This document shows positions 31,401-43,143 of a DNA stretch of 64,000 nt, piece after piece. The stretch is from Chamaea fasciata (taxonomy: Eukaryota; Chordata; Aves; Passeriformes; Sylviidae), in contig JARCOQ010000008.1 of NCBI GenBank assembly GCA_029207755.1, positions 28,013,021 to 28,077,020 on the forward strand, read 5' to 3'. Each line of letters starts with the position of its first letter. The first letter of the stretch is position 1. The notes beneath the pieces were generated by a model. That model was not told where the DNA came from and searched no databases. It saw nothing but the letters and a program-made list of their open reading frames with translations. The position numbers were made by a program, and so were the translations under genes.

Positions 31401-33939
31401 TTAATATGCTCACAGAAAGTAAAAATGTAAACCTGAATTTAGTGATTCAGTCAGAGCAATGAGGAGCTGTAGCTGGAACCCACCAATGTGACAACTGACA
31501 ACCAAGATGAAGATCTACAAATCAAGCAAACATCCCTCTTTAGATTAATTTTTTGTCATTGCATACATTGTTCAGTCTGCTTGGCCTGTCCTGTTCGACC
31601 TACCCATGTGTGTAAGGAAAAGAAGCTGAATTGACTTGCCATGTACCCTTTCCAAGCTGCAGCTTGGTTTTCCTCTTGTGCAGACTCCCAAGTTAGCTCC
31701 AAATGACTCCCTTTGCTGGCAGTCAGTCCCTTCAGTCCCAAATCCTGTTCTTCCCTCCCCACAAGTCACTTTTCACTGATGACTTTGCCAACCCTCAGCA
31801 CCTTGCTTATTCCTCCACTCATGCAGCCTCTTTGCTGGCAGCAACAGCATGTTTGCTTGGGAGCTGTCCTGGATAATGCTGCCCACATTCCTGCATCCAG
31901 AAAAGCTACTGACCCACTGGAGAACTGTGTCTGGGCAGAGACCACGCCGAGCCAAATGTCTGGGTGATAACAGCATCTACCCTGGCTGCTTTGGCTCTAG
32001 CTTTTTGTCACAGCTTCATATGCCCTGACACATCCTCTGCAGGCAAATCAGTTCAGTGCACAGGGGTTATCCAGCATCTCCCTTCCCCCTATCCTGTACC
32101 TGGTTAGCTGCCCATAGTCAGCCCTTGTGTTGTGCCCAGTCAAGCCACAGGGACTTCTGGACCGACACACTGCTGTCACCAGTCCTAGAGCATCCATTGG
32201 TGCTCCCTGTGGCCCCAGCCTATTCACACATTATTTATGGCCCTGCCACACCAGCCAGTTTGAGAGTCTCTCTTTTGCACAGAAGTGAGAGAAAGTCACA
32301 CAGGCTGTGTCCGTCTCAGCAGTGGTGTGTGATCAGTGCCTGCCTTTGCAACCACAGACCTCCCATCAGCATGGAAACAGCAGCTGGTGGAAAGGGGCAG
32401 CTCCTCTGTCACCAGTGCCAGCTGCTGTCAGTGGGGCTGGCTCTGTGGCCATTCCAGGCTTGGCCTTTTAAAAGTCATTGTCAGTGTTCTGCTGAGAACG
32501 TGGTGTTAGTACTTTGTATTACCACATGCTCCCAGGCTTCAGCTTCTGCATCTTGCGGTCGAGGAGCAACAAGCTGCATCCTGGCACTTTCTGCTCCTTC
32601 TTGGTCTACTTGTCCTTCCTCAATGACCAGGTCTTGGGTAATAACTGGCATCTCCCAGACCTTGCTCTGTTTATGTACCACTCACAAATGAAGCTTCTTC
32701 AAATGGAAGTAAATTTGCTTGGAGCTCTGACTCTACTCAAGTCTGCTTGGAGCTGCTGGGAGCCTTTGTTCAGAAAGTGCCTTTGAGAGGCACTTTCTCA
32801 GTTTAACCTGTGCATCAAAACCCTTTCCAAGCAGCCTTCATGCTGTCCTCACCAAAGAAAGGCACCTCTCAAAGGTGTTGTACCAAGAGGGATTTTCCCT
32901 GCCAAATTAGAGGTGAAACAGGCCAGCGGGAATCCACCAGGCACCAGGAGCTGCTGTCTTTCAAAAAGACAAACTGCTGTCAGTCACAGTGGCTCCCCAC
33001 ATGCGAGGCCATGCAGTCCAGCTCCTGCTGTGCCCTGAGCTCAGTAGAGGCCAGCAGATGCTCCAGTGCCTCTCTGGGGCAGCTCCCAGGTCCAGCACTG
33101 GCTAGTCCATCTGTGTGCCAGTCATGGCATGTCAGTGCCAGCTTTGCTTCCTGACACTTTATATAGCCCAAAATCTGCAGAACAAAGAGAAGACAGTTCT
33201 CTCTTTCCATAGAGTGTATTTCATTTCCATGTCCCTGCTCCCTTCTCACCACAGCCAGTGTCATCAGCTGCCCTGTTATTTCAGGGGTGGCCAAAGAGCT
33301 GTGCAGTCCCCCATCTCTCCGCTTGGAGCAAGGGGAGGTCTGGATTTTCTCGCTCTGCCCACCCACAAGCACCTTCCTGGAAGCTCTCCTCAAATTCAGG
33401 TCCTCCACCTCTCCAGAGAGCATCTCCCTCACGAGACCAAGGATTTGACATGTATTTAACCAGTCAGTCTTTTTGTGGGGATTAGCCAGCCTGGGTAATG
33501 TTTGCATTTTACCCTTTGCTGTCTGCTGGTTGTGGATTTACTTTTTGGAGCTAATATCACTGTCTTTCTTTACAATTTCTCCCCAAAGGTTGTCCTGAAC
33601 AACATGCACTCTCTATATAAAATAAATAAATGGCCTTGACTGTTTGCAGGCAGATGTTTTATCCATCTTCCACCAAAACTTTGATAGTGCCATGAAGAAT
33701 CCCTCTGCACAAACGGTGCCAGCACAGTCCTTTACATCCCTACTGGAGGATTTCTTTGTTCCTCCTTTTTTTTTGTATGTGCTGCTTGTGACCAAAGGGC
33801 TTGTGCTCCATTTCCCACAGCCCGCAGCACTTCTCAAGCTTCTGCAATGCAGGCTCTGAGTTCCCTCTCCTATTTGAGCTGAAAACTATTAAAGGCCATT
33901 GAGAGCTCCAGAACCAGATGGGTTTTCTCTAGTAAAGTT
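28480..33939. other. Intergenic, no gene seen
   Basis: Both strands were checked for family motifs and splice-flanked coding blocks. The longest open frame (32056-32691 on +) has a composition typical of chance frames and no recognisable domain. No mobile element was recognised. Confidence 0.6.
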
Positions 33940-34090
33940 CTTTTTCTTTTTCTTTTTCTTTTTCTTTTTCTTTTTCTTTTTCTTTTTCTTTTTCTTTTTC
34001 TTTTTCTTTTTCTTTTTCTTTTTCTTTTTTTCTTCTCTTTTCCTTTTCCTTTTTTCCTTTTTTTTTAAATTCTTTTTTTTTTTTTTCCCA
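33940..34090. repeat. (CTTTTT)n array and polypyrimidine tract
   Basis: About 15 units of CTTTTT up to about 34028, followed by irregular T/C sequence with long T-runs to about 34087. Nearly pure pyrimidine on + over 150 bp. Confidence 0.97.
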
Positions 34091-35361
34091 CTGTGATCAC
34101 ATCCATCACTTACAGCTTGGGAGCGAAACACTGCTCCAGTCTTCTCCTGTCAACTATCTCAGGAGAAGGCTGGGCTTTTATCTTTTCCATTAAACCCTTA
34201 CGTGTGATGCTTTTGGTCCTAATGTTCATTGTTCAGCATCCCTTGAAGCCAGGGATTTTGATTCCTTTCTTTGAGTTTTTGCTTCAGTCTGCTCAGCATT
34301 TTTTAGCTGGTGTCACTGTATTATACCTCCTGGGATCCACTGACCTGTTGGGCTGAAAATGAGCAGAGAAGTCATTCCAGTGGTTTTAAAAGATGTGCCT
34401 CGACAGAACCTGCTCAACTCTGAAAGTTTTGAGCTTCTTTTCAGCTTGTTAGGGAAGAGCAGGCACTTTTCCATGCAAAGGTGTGTTCTTCATGCCTCCT
34501 GCATCCTGCTCTGTCTGGGAGGGGATGCTGCCAGGTCAGAGCAGCTCCACCATGCACAGCACGTTGTGCCTGCTTTCCTCTGGCTCTGCATTTCCTGGCT
34601 TGGATTTCTCTGCTCTTGGCCTCTCTTTGGTGGGTCTCTCACAGCTGTGATATTCATCAGAGGTAGATATTGCCTCCAGCAATTTGTTTTACCAGTCACA
34701 TGTTGTTACTTGTGGTGACACCAATCATGGGACTTATTTTGCCTTTTCAGTCTCCACTGTTTTTCCAGGTTTTTGCTGAGATTTCTCTTGATTCAGACTG
34801 TCAAGCTCTTGCCGATTTTGTCTTCCTCCTCATGGCTTCCCATTATCAATGCTGTGCTTGGAGTCCAAGTGCCCTTCATGCCCCAAATCTGCAAGATAAG
34901 TAAACTTAGAAAATCATTAGGGCGGACTTTGACCGCTCCTGTCTCCATCAAAGACTAGGATTAAATTAAGTCCCTTTGATAAACTGAGCTGATGGGCCAA
35001 TTTGGAGTGCACATGTGGTATCATGAGCCTCGTGGGACTTATGATTAAAAGACATGAGAGAACACAATTATTTAGAGAGCTACCAAGAGATTGCTTTAGC
35101 TCACTAGTCACTTCTTTATCAGAACAAAAGAAGAGTCCAATTCTCCAGGGCGACAGGCAGCTCCTGGGAAGTGTCCGTGAGTCTCTAATTGCTGCGGGAG
35201 GCGGGGCTCCTGCTTTGATGTGTGCTGTGACACTGCGGGGCTGCTGGGGAGAAAGCCACGCCAACCATTTCTGTCCCCAAAGCACTTGGTCCAGGGGTGA
35301 AACCTTCCACATAGGTGGCTTTTTTATCTCTTTCTACAGTTGCTTGGTTTTGTTTGTTGGG

Positions 35362-35392
35362 GTTTTGTTTGTTTGTTTGTTTGTTTGTTTTT
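35362..35392. repeat. (TTTG)n microsatellite
   Basis: About seven TTTG units, preceded by an imperfect copy (ttttgtttgttgggg). Confidence 0.93.
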
Positions 35393-35699
35393 CCACCATA
35401 AACTGCAGTTGCTTTTGCAGCAAGACAGCTCAGGTGGGGTTCTTTTCTGGACTGTGATCAAATCCTGACGGGCACAGGGAGCTCAGTGCAACCAGGACTG
35501 ACTCCCTGCATCAAATCTTCAAGGCTAGGTTGGATCCTGACCCAAAAGGAAAAGTCATGTCAGCTTAGGCTCTGCAGCAAGCCCTGGAGATGAGAAATGT
35601 CTGACTGGACACAAATACAATTTTGCCTGTTCTTTTATTTTCTGAGGGTCAGGATATTGAGCCAGGGCTGGATGGCATATGTAATCGTAGCAAGGCTAT

Positions 35700-35731
35700 T
35701 TCTCTCTCTCTCTTTTTTTTTTTTTTTTTAA
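35700..35731. repeat. (TC)n followed by poly-T
   Basis: ctctctctctctc followed by a run of about 17 T. Simple sequence only. Confidence 0.93.
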
Positions 35732-35739
35732 AGGAACAT

Positions 35740-36080
35740 TCATGCTGCATTTTAATTACAACATTTAGAACATGTCCAAATAGCTTGAGCTCAAATTGAT
35801 CTTGTTTTTCAGCCAGGAAGCTTGTTTTTCATCTATTATTATAATAAATGTGCTATTGATAATAGTTTAGGTGCAATACAGCAAAGCTTTGTGTTATGCA
35901 TCAGCTCTGGAGGCTCAAAATTTTCTTATTATCCATTACTGACATGACAGTTTACAAATATTTAACAAACAAATTACCAGGTTTTCCTTGTTCCCTCTTA
36001 GTTTGCAGTCTCAGTCCTTTTGACAGCTGAATTCGGGATTAATGATGATCTTGTTTAAGACGATTGTTTGCTAGCAAACA
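35740..36080. promoter_or_regulatory. AT-rich possible conserved non-coding block
   Basis: Dense with ATTA/TAAT cores (ttttaattacaac, tattattataataaatg, gataatagttt) and tttacaaatatttaacaaa, which resembles a forkhead-type site. The look is that of vertebrate non-coding elements; conservation cannot be tested from one sequence. Confidence 0.25.
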
Positions 36081-38239
36081 GGTTTATTCTCTAAACCTAC
36101 AAATGCAGTAGGAGAACTAACACTGACACTTTGAATTAAATCTCATCCTCAAAGCAAATTTTTTAGCTTTATTCCATCCAGCTCTCCTAAGAAGAAATTG
36201 GATTTGCCTGGTAAAGTGCTTAGACCTGTTAATAATTTTTTAGTTTATGTAGTCATTTTAAATATAGATACTTAACATGAAGGGCTGGCAAAAGGAGTAT
36301 TTTTTCTCTGCCAGCCCTGAGCTTGCTGGGTCTATTCAGGCTGTAAATGTCCTAAAGTCCTTTCTGAGCACAACCAGAGGGAGCAAAGAGACCACCTTGA
36401 CCCTCCATGGACAAGAGAGCTCCAGAAGGACAAGCTGGATTTGGTTCTCTGTAAAGCATTGGAGGCAGCACTGGGGAACATTCAGCCCAGGTCCTGGGAG
36501 TGGTAAAACACATCCACCTTTTGCAGAGGCTTCTTCTCCACCTGCTGCAGGTCTGAGCACGAGGTGAAGGGCATGGAAAGGGCTGATGGCCAACATCTGC
36601 CTGGGAAGGTTGTTTCTGCTGTAGATGGCTGCAGGTGAAGCAAGGAAGGTGCTACACCCCCCTGGAAAAGCCTGATGCATCCCCAGGGGAATCAGGGGCA
36701 TCTTCTGGGAGAAAACACAGCACCAGAACAGAGACTGAAAGAATGTGTGAAGCACCCCTTTCAGAGCACATCCTGGGCACTGGGCCATCCCTGCCCTGTG
36801 GTTTCTGATCTTGGGCTTTGCATGCACAATACAGGAATTCACTGGTGTGTGGGCCTGGCTTTGGAGATGAGAAGTGAATTTGTTCTCAAGGAAAATCACT
36901 CTTTGTTGGCAGAAAATCTGTGAGTTGGGTTCCCCAAGGGCATATTGTTTGAAAATCGCAGATGATTAAAAGATAACACATTTGAGGGTTAGTTTTGTTT
37001 TGTTTGGTGTTGTTTTTTTGGATTTTTTTTTTTTGCTTAGCTTTTGCTGTTGTGTTTGTTTGTTTTGATTTGTTCTTGTGGAAGGTGTTTGTTTGCCTTT
37101 TGGGTATGACAAACTGAATGCCATACATAAATTTCTCCACAACTGACCTGGCCACAATTTTTTTTGTTTTAATGCAAGAAAATCTGAGACTCTCCTTAAA
37201 GGAGGAGGCCTCCCACCTGAGTTCTGAAATACCAAATGTCACACTAGCAAAACTGACTAAAGCTGGCAACCCTGAGTGTAGTTTATCACATCAATTTTAA
37301 ACAAAGATAAGCCAAATCAAATCAGACTTGATGAAACAGAATAAAAATATGCTTGGCTTGAAATAATGTGTTAATAGAGAGTATTTCTTATTATATTTTA
37401 TTTGACAAACAATAAAAGGACAGACTCACAGTGTATACAGTCATTTGCAATACAAGCACTCATTACTGACTTCCCATGGAACCAGTGTGGCCAGCATGGA
37501 GCAACAGGGACAGGGACAGGGGCACAGCTGAGGATATCAGCGTCTCTGCACATGTGTTTTCAACCCTGGAATAATCCCATAACATGGACGTCTTAGCCTG
37601 GTATTTAAGCCTTCACCTCACTTCTTTTTAAGGCTTGCTTAACACTTTCCCAGTTGATTGATACAGCATCAATCACAGTAATATGCCAGCTATGATGATC
37701 CTGTTAATAACTCCTGAGGAGATGGGTGGCTCAAGACCCTGAGCTGAGCACAGGCATTTTCCTTGTAAATGCCAGGGAAGATTCACTGACAACAGCAGCT
37801 TGCAAAATGTGTGTGATAGACAGAAGCAAGAAACTGCCCATAATTCTGCCCCAAGCACATCCCAGTTTGGGAATATGCCTTTCACTGGGGTTACATCTGC
37901 AGCCTTTTTCTGCCCAGGGGTTATTAAGGCTTTAAGGAAAGTTTGTGAAGTGCAGCTACCAGCTGGACACAGCAAGGGTAAACTGGCTCCTATTATCTGC
38001 TTTGCTTACGCCAATTGCCATGTATTACAAATCAAGCCACTCACAAGGAACCAAACTATTAAACTGCTTTCTCATAACTATTAATTATAAAAATACCATC
38101 ACTCATGTTTGTAAAGTATGAACTGTCCTGTGGTAGCTGATTTTCTTTTTTTCAGTTCAGTGAATTTTGATGGTGAGGGTGCAAGCACTGTTGGCAAGTG
38201 ATTCCCACAGGGATCTGCTCCTGCAGGTCTGAGCTGGTG

Positions 38240-38259
38240 ACTCCCCCCCCCCCCCTCCC
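38240..38259. repeat. Poly-C tract
   Basis: Run of 14 C followed by T and four more C. Uncommon in this otherwise AT-rich DNA and prone to sequencing length error. Confidence 0.93.
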
Positions 38260-41200
38260 CGTTCATGACACAAAGCCAGCACAGTGACCTCACAGGTACA
38301 GATTTACACTCTCCCCATCCTCCTGGCAACCCTGCAGACTCTCTGGGAAAAGCTCAGCCCTGTGGGAGAAGGTCAGGTAAATATTTGATACCCTGACAGC
38401 CAATTTAAGGAGAAGCTTTCAGGCCAAAAGGATGTCACCCTAAAGACTTTCTCTGGCATGCTGAGCACCCCCAAGCTTTGCTGGGATCTATCACTGTGGG
38501 TACTGATTTATCTTCCGCTTTGCCATCCCCACTGAGTTTAGGTTCTGAGTGGCAGCAAAGTGAGAGGGACTCTTAAACCCCTCCCAGGGCAAAGGCAACA
38601 GTTCTGGGAAAAATCCATGTTTTTTCAGCCCTCTCCCAATTCATCTTGCTGGTGTTCAGCCTTCCTTACACACCTCTGCCATTTCCTGCAGCTGGGTAGG
38701 GCAGCCAAATGGGTCAGAAGAGGAAAAGCCTTTCAAAGCTGCTCGTCCCACCAGGGCCACTTGCTGCCCCAGGTTAGTCATGATCTGAAGACTGAGCTTC
38801 CAGAAGGATTTGCCACCACAGCACCTGGGACAGTCCTGCACTGTTTTCACCCATTGCTGCTTTCTGGACAGATGTGCCCCAGCTGCTCGCTCTCCTCAGA
38901 TGCGCACATGAGTCTGTGTGTGTGATCAGATCACTGATCGATGCTCCACAGCCATCTGGATCTAGGGAAGAAGTGACGAATCTATCCTCCCCACTCCCAA
39001 CAGCCATACCTTCCATGAGATTTTGATGAATGAGATCTTTATTGGCTGCTGGGCTAATTAAATAGAAGTTGCATCAGCTTCTAGCTGACAGGCTTTAATT
39101 GTTCCTGAGCAGATTTTGAGAGGAATGAATGATGAATACGAAAATAAGAGGAAAGACTGCGGATTGGATCCAAGGATGTCTCTGACTGCATTGTGCTTCA
39201 GCTGGAAGTTTGTTCCACCTTTCCCTGAGGAACTGGAAAGGGACAGGGGGCTCCTGTGCTGTGAGAGTGCTGTCAGAAAAGCAAAAATTAACGTAGATAA
39301 CAAAAAGGAGAAAATAGTATCCTGGTTTTAGACAAGAATTTCTGAAGTCTTATCTTTACCCCAGTCTCCAGCTTTGGCCTTGAGCAGCTGGTACCCATCC
39401 ACTCTGAGCTCCTGTTCCCATTTGTCACATGGGACTAACAACACCTGCCGAGAGCTGAACTGCCTGGGATGCTCTGACATGATATATGTTCCTGTTTTTC
39501 TCTTTTTATTTTTCTCCTTCTGTTTCTTTGAAGTCCAAAGACTGCAGAAGTTGTGTCAGGCATCCATCATCCCCCGTAGCCCGGCCCAGCCCTGTGCAGC
39601 TCTGCTGACAGCTTAGGAGGAGGATGCTCCCCTCCAGCACCAAGGACTTTGAGCCTGGCCATTCATTGGCACAGGTCCTGTGAATACAAGAGGTGCTGTG
39701 TGTGTCCCACGGTGTGTGCTGGCTGCCAGCGAGGGCTGCACAGCCCTCTCAGCCCTTTGCTGCCATTTCCCCATGCAGGAGCAGGGTCGGAGGCTGATTT
39801 GCATCTCTCCTCCAGGCTCCTGCCTAAACCTCCAAGTCGGGTATGTGCATGGCTCAATAGGAGAGCTACTGACAGGAAAAGTTTCTGAGTACCCAAGGTT
39901 CAGATTGGTGCAGGACAGAGACAGATCTGGTACACAGCAGATTAAAAAGTTAACTGAAATTAATGACCAAGCCCTCAGTGACTTCAGTGGTGTCATGTTT
40001 TCCCCATGGAGTCTGCAGTCTATATCTGGGCACATCCAGCCTAAGAAGCTTGTTCCATGTTTAATTTATGGCATGATGGATGAGTTCTTAGCATACAATA
40101 CACTTAATTCCATTTTGGGCTGATTTATGGGGTGATGTGAACTGCACGTGAAGTTTTTAATTCAGTAGGTGGTGACTCTGATCCAGTATATGGAGTGTGA
40201 CGGAAGAGATGATAAATTTGATTCCAAGGGTGATGCATCAATTTCAGTGTGAAGTGCATCAAATTTATCACATGGCACACTGGTTTCAGTGCATGACACC
40301 CCAGCAATGGCCGTACCAGGACAGTTGAGTGGGATGCTTTGACTGCATCACCTGTGGTCCCCCACATCCACCTCCTCAGAAGAAAATGGTCTTGCTGTTT
40401 GTCTTTCATTTGATCTTGCAGGACTTGAAGAAGACAAACAAAAAGAAAATGGCCCATTAGGTGCTGGTCAAAATATTTGTCTTCAATTTAATACATGCAC
40501 CAGATAACGACTTCTGATATCCTACCTAATTTCAGGTCTCAGGCAGATGCTGCTGCTCCTGGAGAACCTCAGCACCAACTAACAAATTGGCCTAGTTTTA
40601 AGTTAGTTTCATGACTCAGTATCTTTGCTTTTAACTCAACATCTGGCTGGTCCACTGCTAATGGGGATGTGGAGTTTGAGTACTCTCCAGGAGATTGGAC
40701 TCTTCAACATCTATAACCTCTGAAAGGTGTTTTAAAATACCTGCCCTGGAGAAAACTGCTTCTCCCTCACTCTTCACTGGAGATGCTTTTGGGATAAGAT
40801 TTCCAGGCTGAAATAAACCCACATCTGGATTAGGAGTTCCTGATGGCATTCAAACATCAGTTGTTTGGGGCTTGGTGCCCACAAACAGGACAGCTCAGGG
40901 TGTGCTGGGCACTGAGGGGCTCCCAGTACCTGTGGTAACTCAACTCCCATCCTCACATTCCATTACCAGCACCACTGAATCCAGCCAGGCACTGCAGAGC
41001 ATGGCAAATCACTGAGGCAGCCAAGAAATACATGAGAGGGCTGATGAGAGGATTTGGTGACAAGCTGAGCAAGAAGTAATTACTTTTCTTCTCTCCTCCT
41101 TTTGCTGCCACAGCCTCTGTGGCAGTGAGGATAAATGCAGTGTATTAGCAGCAGTGAGTGGCAGATTCACTGGGCTGCAATTTATAACATTGTCCTCCCC

Positions 41201-43088
41201 AAAACCCCACTGGAGGGCATTATGAAATTAGCTAAATAAAGGGGGATAAAATTATGAGAAGGTCACTGTGGAAAAGTGTTTGGAAACCCTCAGAAGAGAG
41301 ACTGTTTTCTTCTTTCCAACTGTCTTGTTGAGCTCTGAAGGAGGGTAAGTGCTCATACACGAGATATTAAATTCAATCCAGTGAGAATGAGCAGATGTTG
41401 ATGTGCCAAGCCTGTCTGCCACCACGTCTAATGCACAAGGACGGCTGAAAAAATCTTCCATCAAAATGTTTTGATTTTTCTTGAAGCAAAAATAAACTTC
41501 TGCTGGAAAAAAACAACAACAAACCTTCAGGGCAGAAAACTTCTGGCTGAGAAAACTTTGTCTTCAGACTGTTGATAAAGGGTTGCTGCTGTCAGAGGGG
41601 ATAAAGAGGAGGATGTTTTTCATCAGTCATGTTAATCTGATCTATCCCTGCATGCAGGCTTGTGCAGACAGATAAAACAGATCCTGATACGCTGATGAGC
41701 CAAAGTCTATCAGTTTCCAAGGGACTCTGAACTGTCTGGATAGAGAGGCAGGGGACGGATTTGCTTTGAACTTACCCCCTGGTGAAGGGTGTTAAGCACT
41801 GGGAAAGGCACTCAGGCTAATGTGCATCTGGTCTGCCTGGAGGGAGCTGTTTGCAGGCTTGGCCTGTGCTCTGTGCTTTCAACACCTCTATAGCAAACAG
41901 GTTGTGCCGCTCCTGCTGCTCACAGCCCAATCCCTGCAGGAAAGGGAAGCTTTAAGCCCGATCTTCCACTCTCCAAAAGAGTTAAAAAACCCACACAAAC
42001 ATTTGGTTTAAGTGGTTTAAAGAGTACAGGGAGGAGAAAAATTACTCCTTTCAGTAGCAAAAATCACTCCTTTCAATAGTAAAAAATGCTCATGAAACTG
42101 AACTCCTATTTCAGCACCACCTTGGAAACAGCTTTGTTCATGACCAGGGCAAGAAACACTGGGTTTGGGAGGTTGCTGCGCCTGCTCCTCTGTCCCCACA
42201 GCTTGTGCCCCACTTAACTGTGGCTGAGGGGTCCAGGCAGGCTCAGGGATGCTCCACAGAGAATCTCACTGTCTGGGCCTGGTTGGAGCTGGCACCAGGA
42301 GAAGGGCAGCAAGGAGCATCCCAGCTCTTTGGCATGGATCCTGCTCCTACATCCCAGCCCACTGAGCCCCTGGCACACACGTTCCTGCAGGACCATAGAG
42401 GAGCCTCCTAGCAGCAGAACATGTTTAAGCTGTGTAGAGAATTTATTTCTTCATTTATTTGATTTGCATGGGAGACAAGGCTGCTGGTTTATAATGTGGA
42501 ACAATCATTTTAACAGAGTGAAGTCAGTCCTATAAATCAATTGCCCTCTCCAGAGTATTAACCAGACCCAGGAATCAGCAGTTTTATGATACCTTTCCAT
42601 GTTACTTGGGGTGGATTCTGGGCCAGAATCTCAGCTGGTGTAACTTGGCTTCACTCTCCAAATCCAGGTGATTTACATTGTCTAATGCTGCTATGAGTGT
42701 CTACAGGTCTGACAATCTCAGGCGCCCTAGTTTTTACTGAAGAGTTCATATGTTGTTTCAAGGTGTTTTAAAATACATTTGACTAAGAGAGCACACACAG
42801 GTCAAACTGTATATCCCAAACAAATGCATTTGTCACTTCAAAATCAGTCCAGGCTGAAGCACTGGAAGAAAGGAGGTCCCTGTCCAGTAGTATGTACTCC
42901 AAAGCCTACTGGTCCCAGTTAGCCAGGCCTCCTGGAGGCTCGATTCCCTCCTCTTTGCTTTGCTGAGGCTCTCAGCAGATTTGATGGTTTTCCTCCAAAC
43001 CCTCTGACTATCATCAATGAGGCTGCTGGCACTGCAGGCTGATAGGATAGCTCCTGCATCCTCCTTGGTTCACTCTTCTCCACTATTT
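38260..43088. other. Intergenic, no gene seen
   Basis: No coding exon, RNA gene or mobile element recognised. An imperfect tandem duplication of about 22 bp (actcctttcaRtagYaaaaa) lies at 42041-42087. Confidence 0.6.
42041..42087. repeat. Imperfect 22-bp tandem duplication
   Basis: attactcctttcagtagcaa followed at once by atcactcctttcaatagtaa; a few substitutions separate the copies. Confidence 0.85.
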
Positions 43089-43143
43089 CCATCCATCCAT
43101 CCATCCATCCATCCATCCATCCATCCATCCATCCATCCATCAT
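43089..43143. repeat. (CCAT)n tetranucleotide microsatellite
   Basis: About 13 perfect CCAT units. Same motif as the one at 8846-8903. Encodes a spurious Met-Asp-Gly-Trp repeat on -. Confidence 0.97.

Larger units (their letters stand above)
34091..38239. other. Intergenic, simple repeats and an AT-rich block
   Basis: No gene seen. Contains a TTTG array at about 35362-35392, a TC/poly-T tract at about 35700-35731, an AT-rich motif-bearing block at 35740-36080 and a GT/T-rich tract at about 36990-37100. Confidence 0.6.

Noticed and set aside
32056..32691. 211-codon open frame on +
   Set aside because: No domain or similarity, Cys/Ser/His-rich chance composition, long overlapping open frames in other registers.
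33889..34131. Lys-rich frame on - and Phe-rich frame on +
   Set aside because: Direct translation of the CTTTTT array and poly-T tract.
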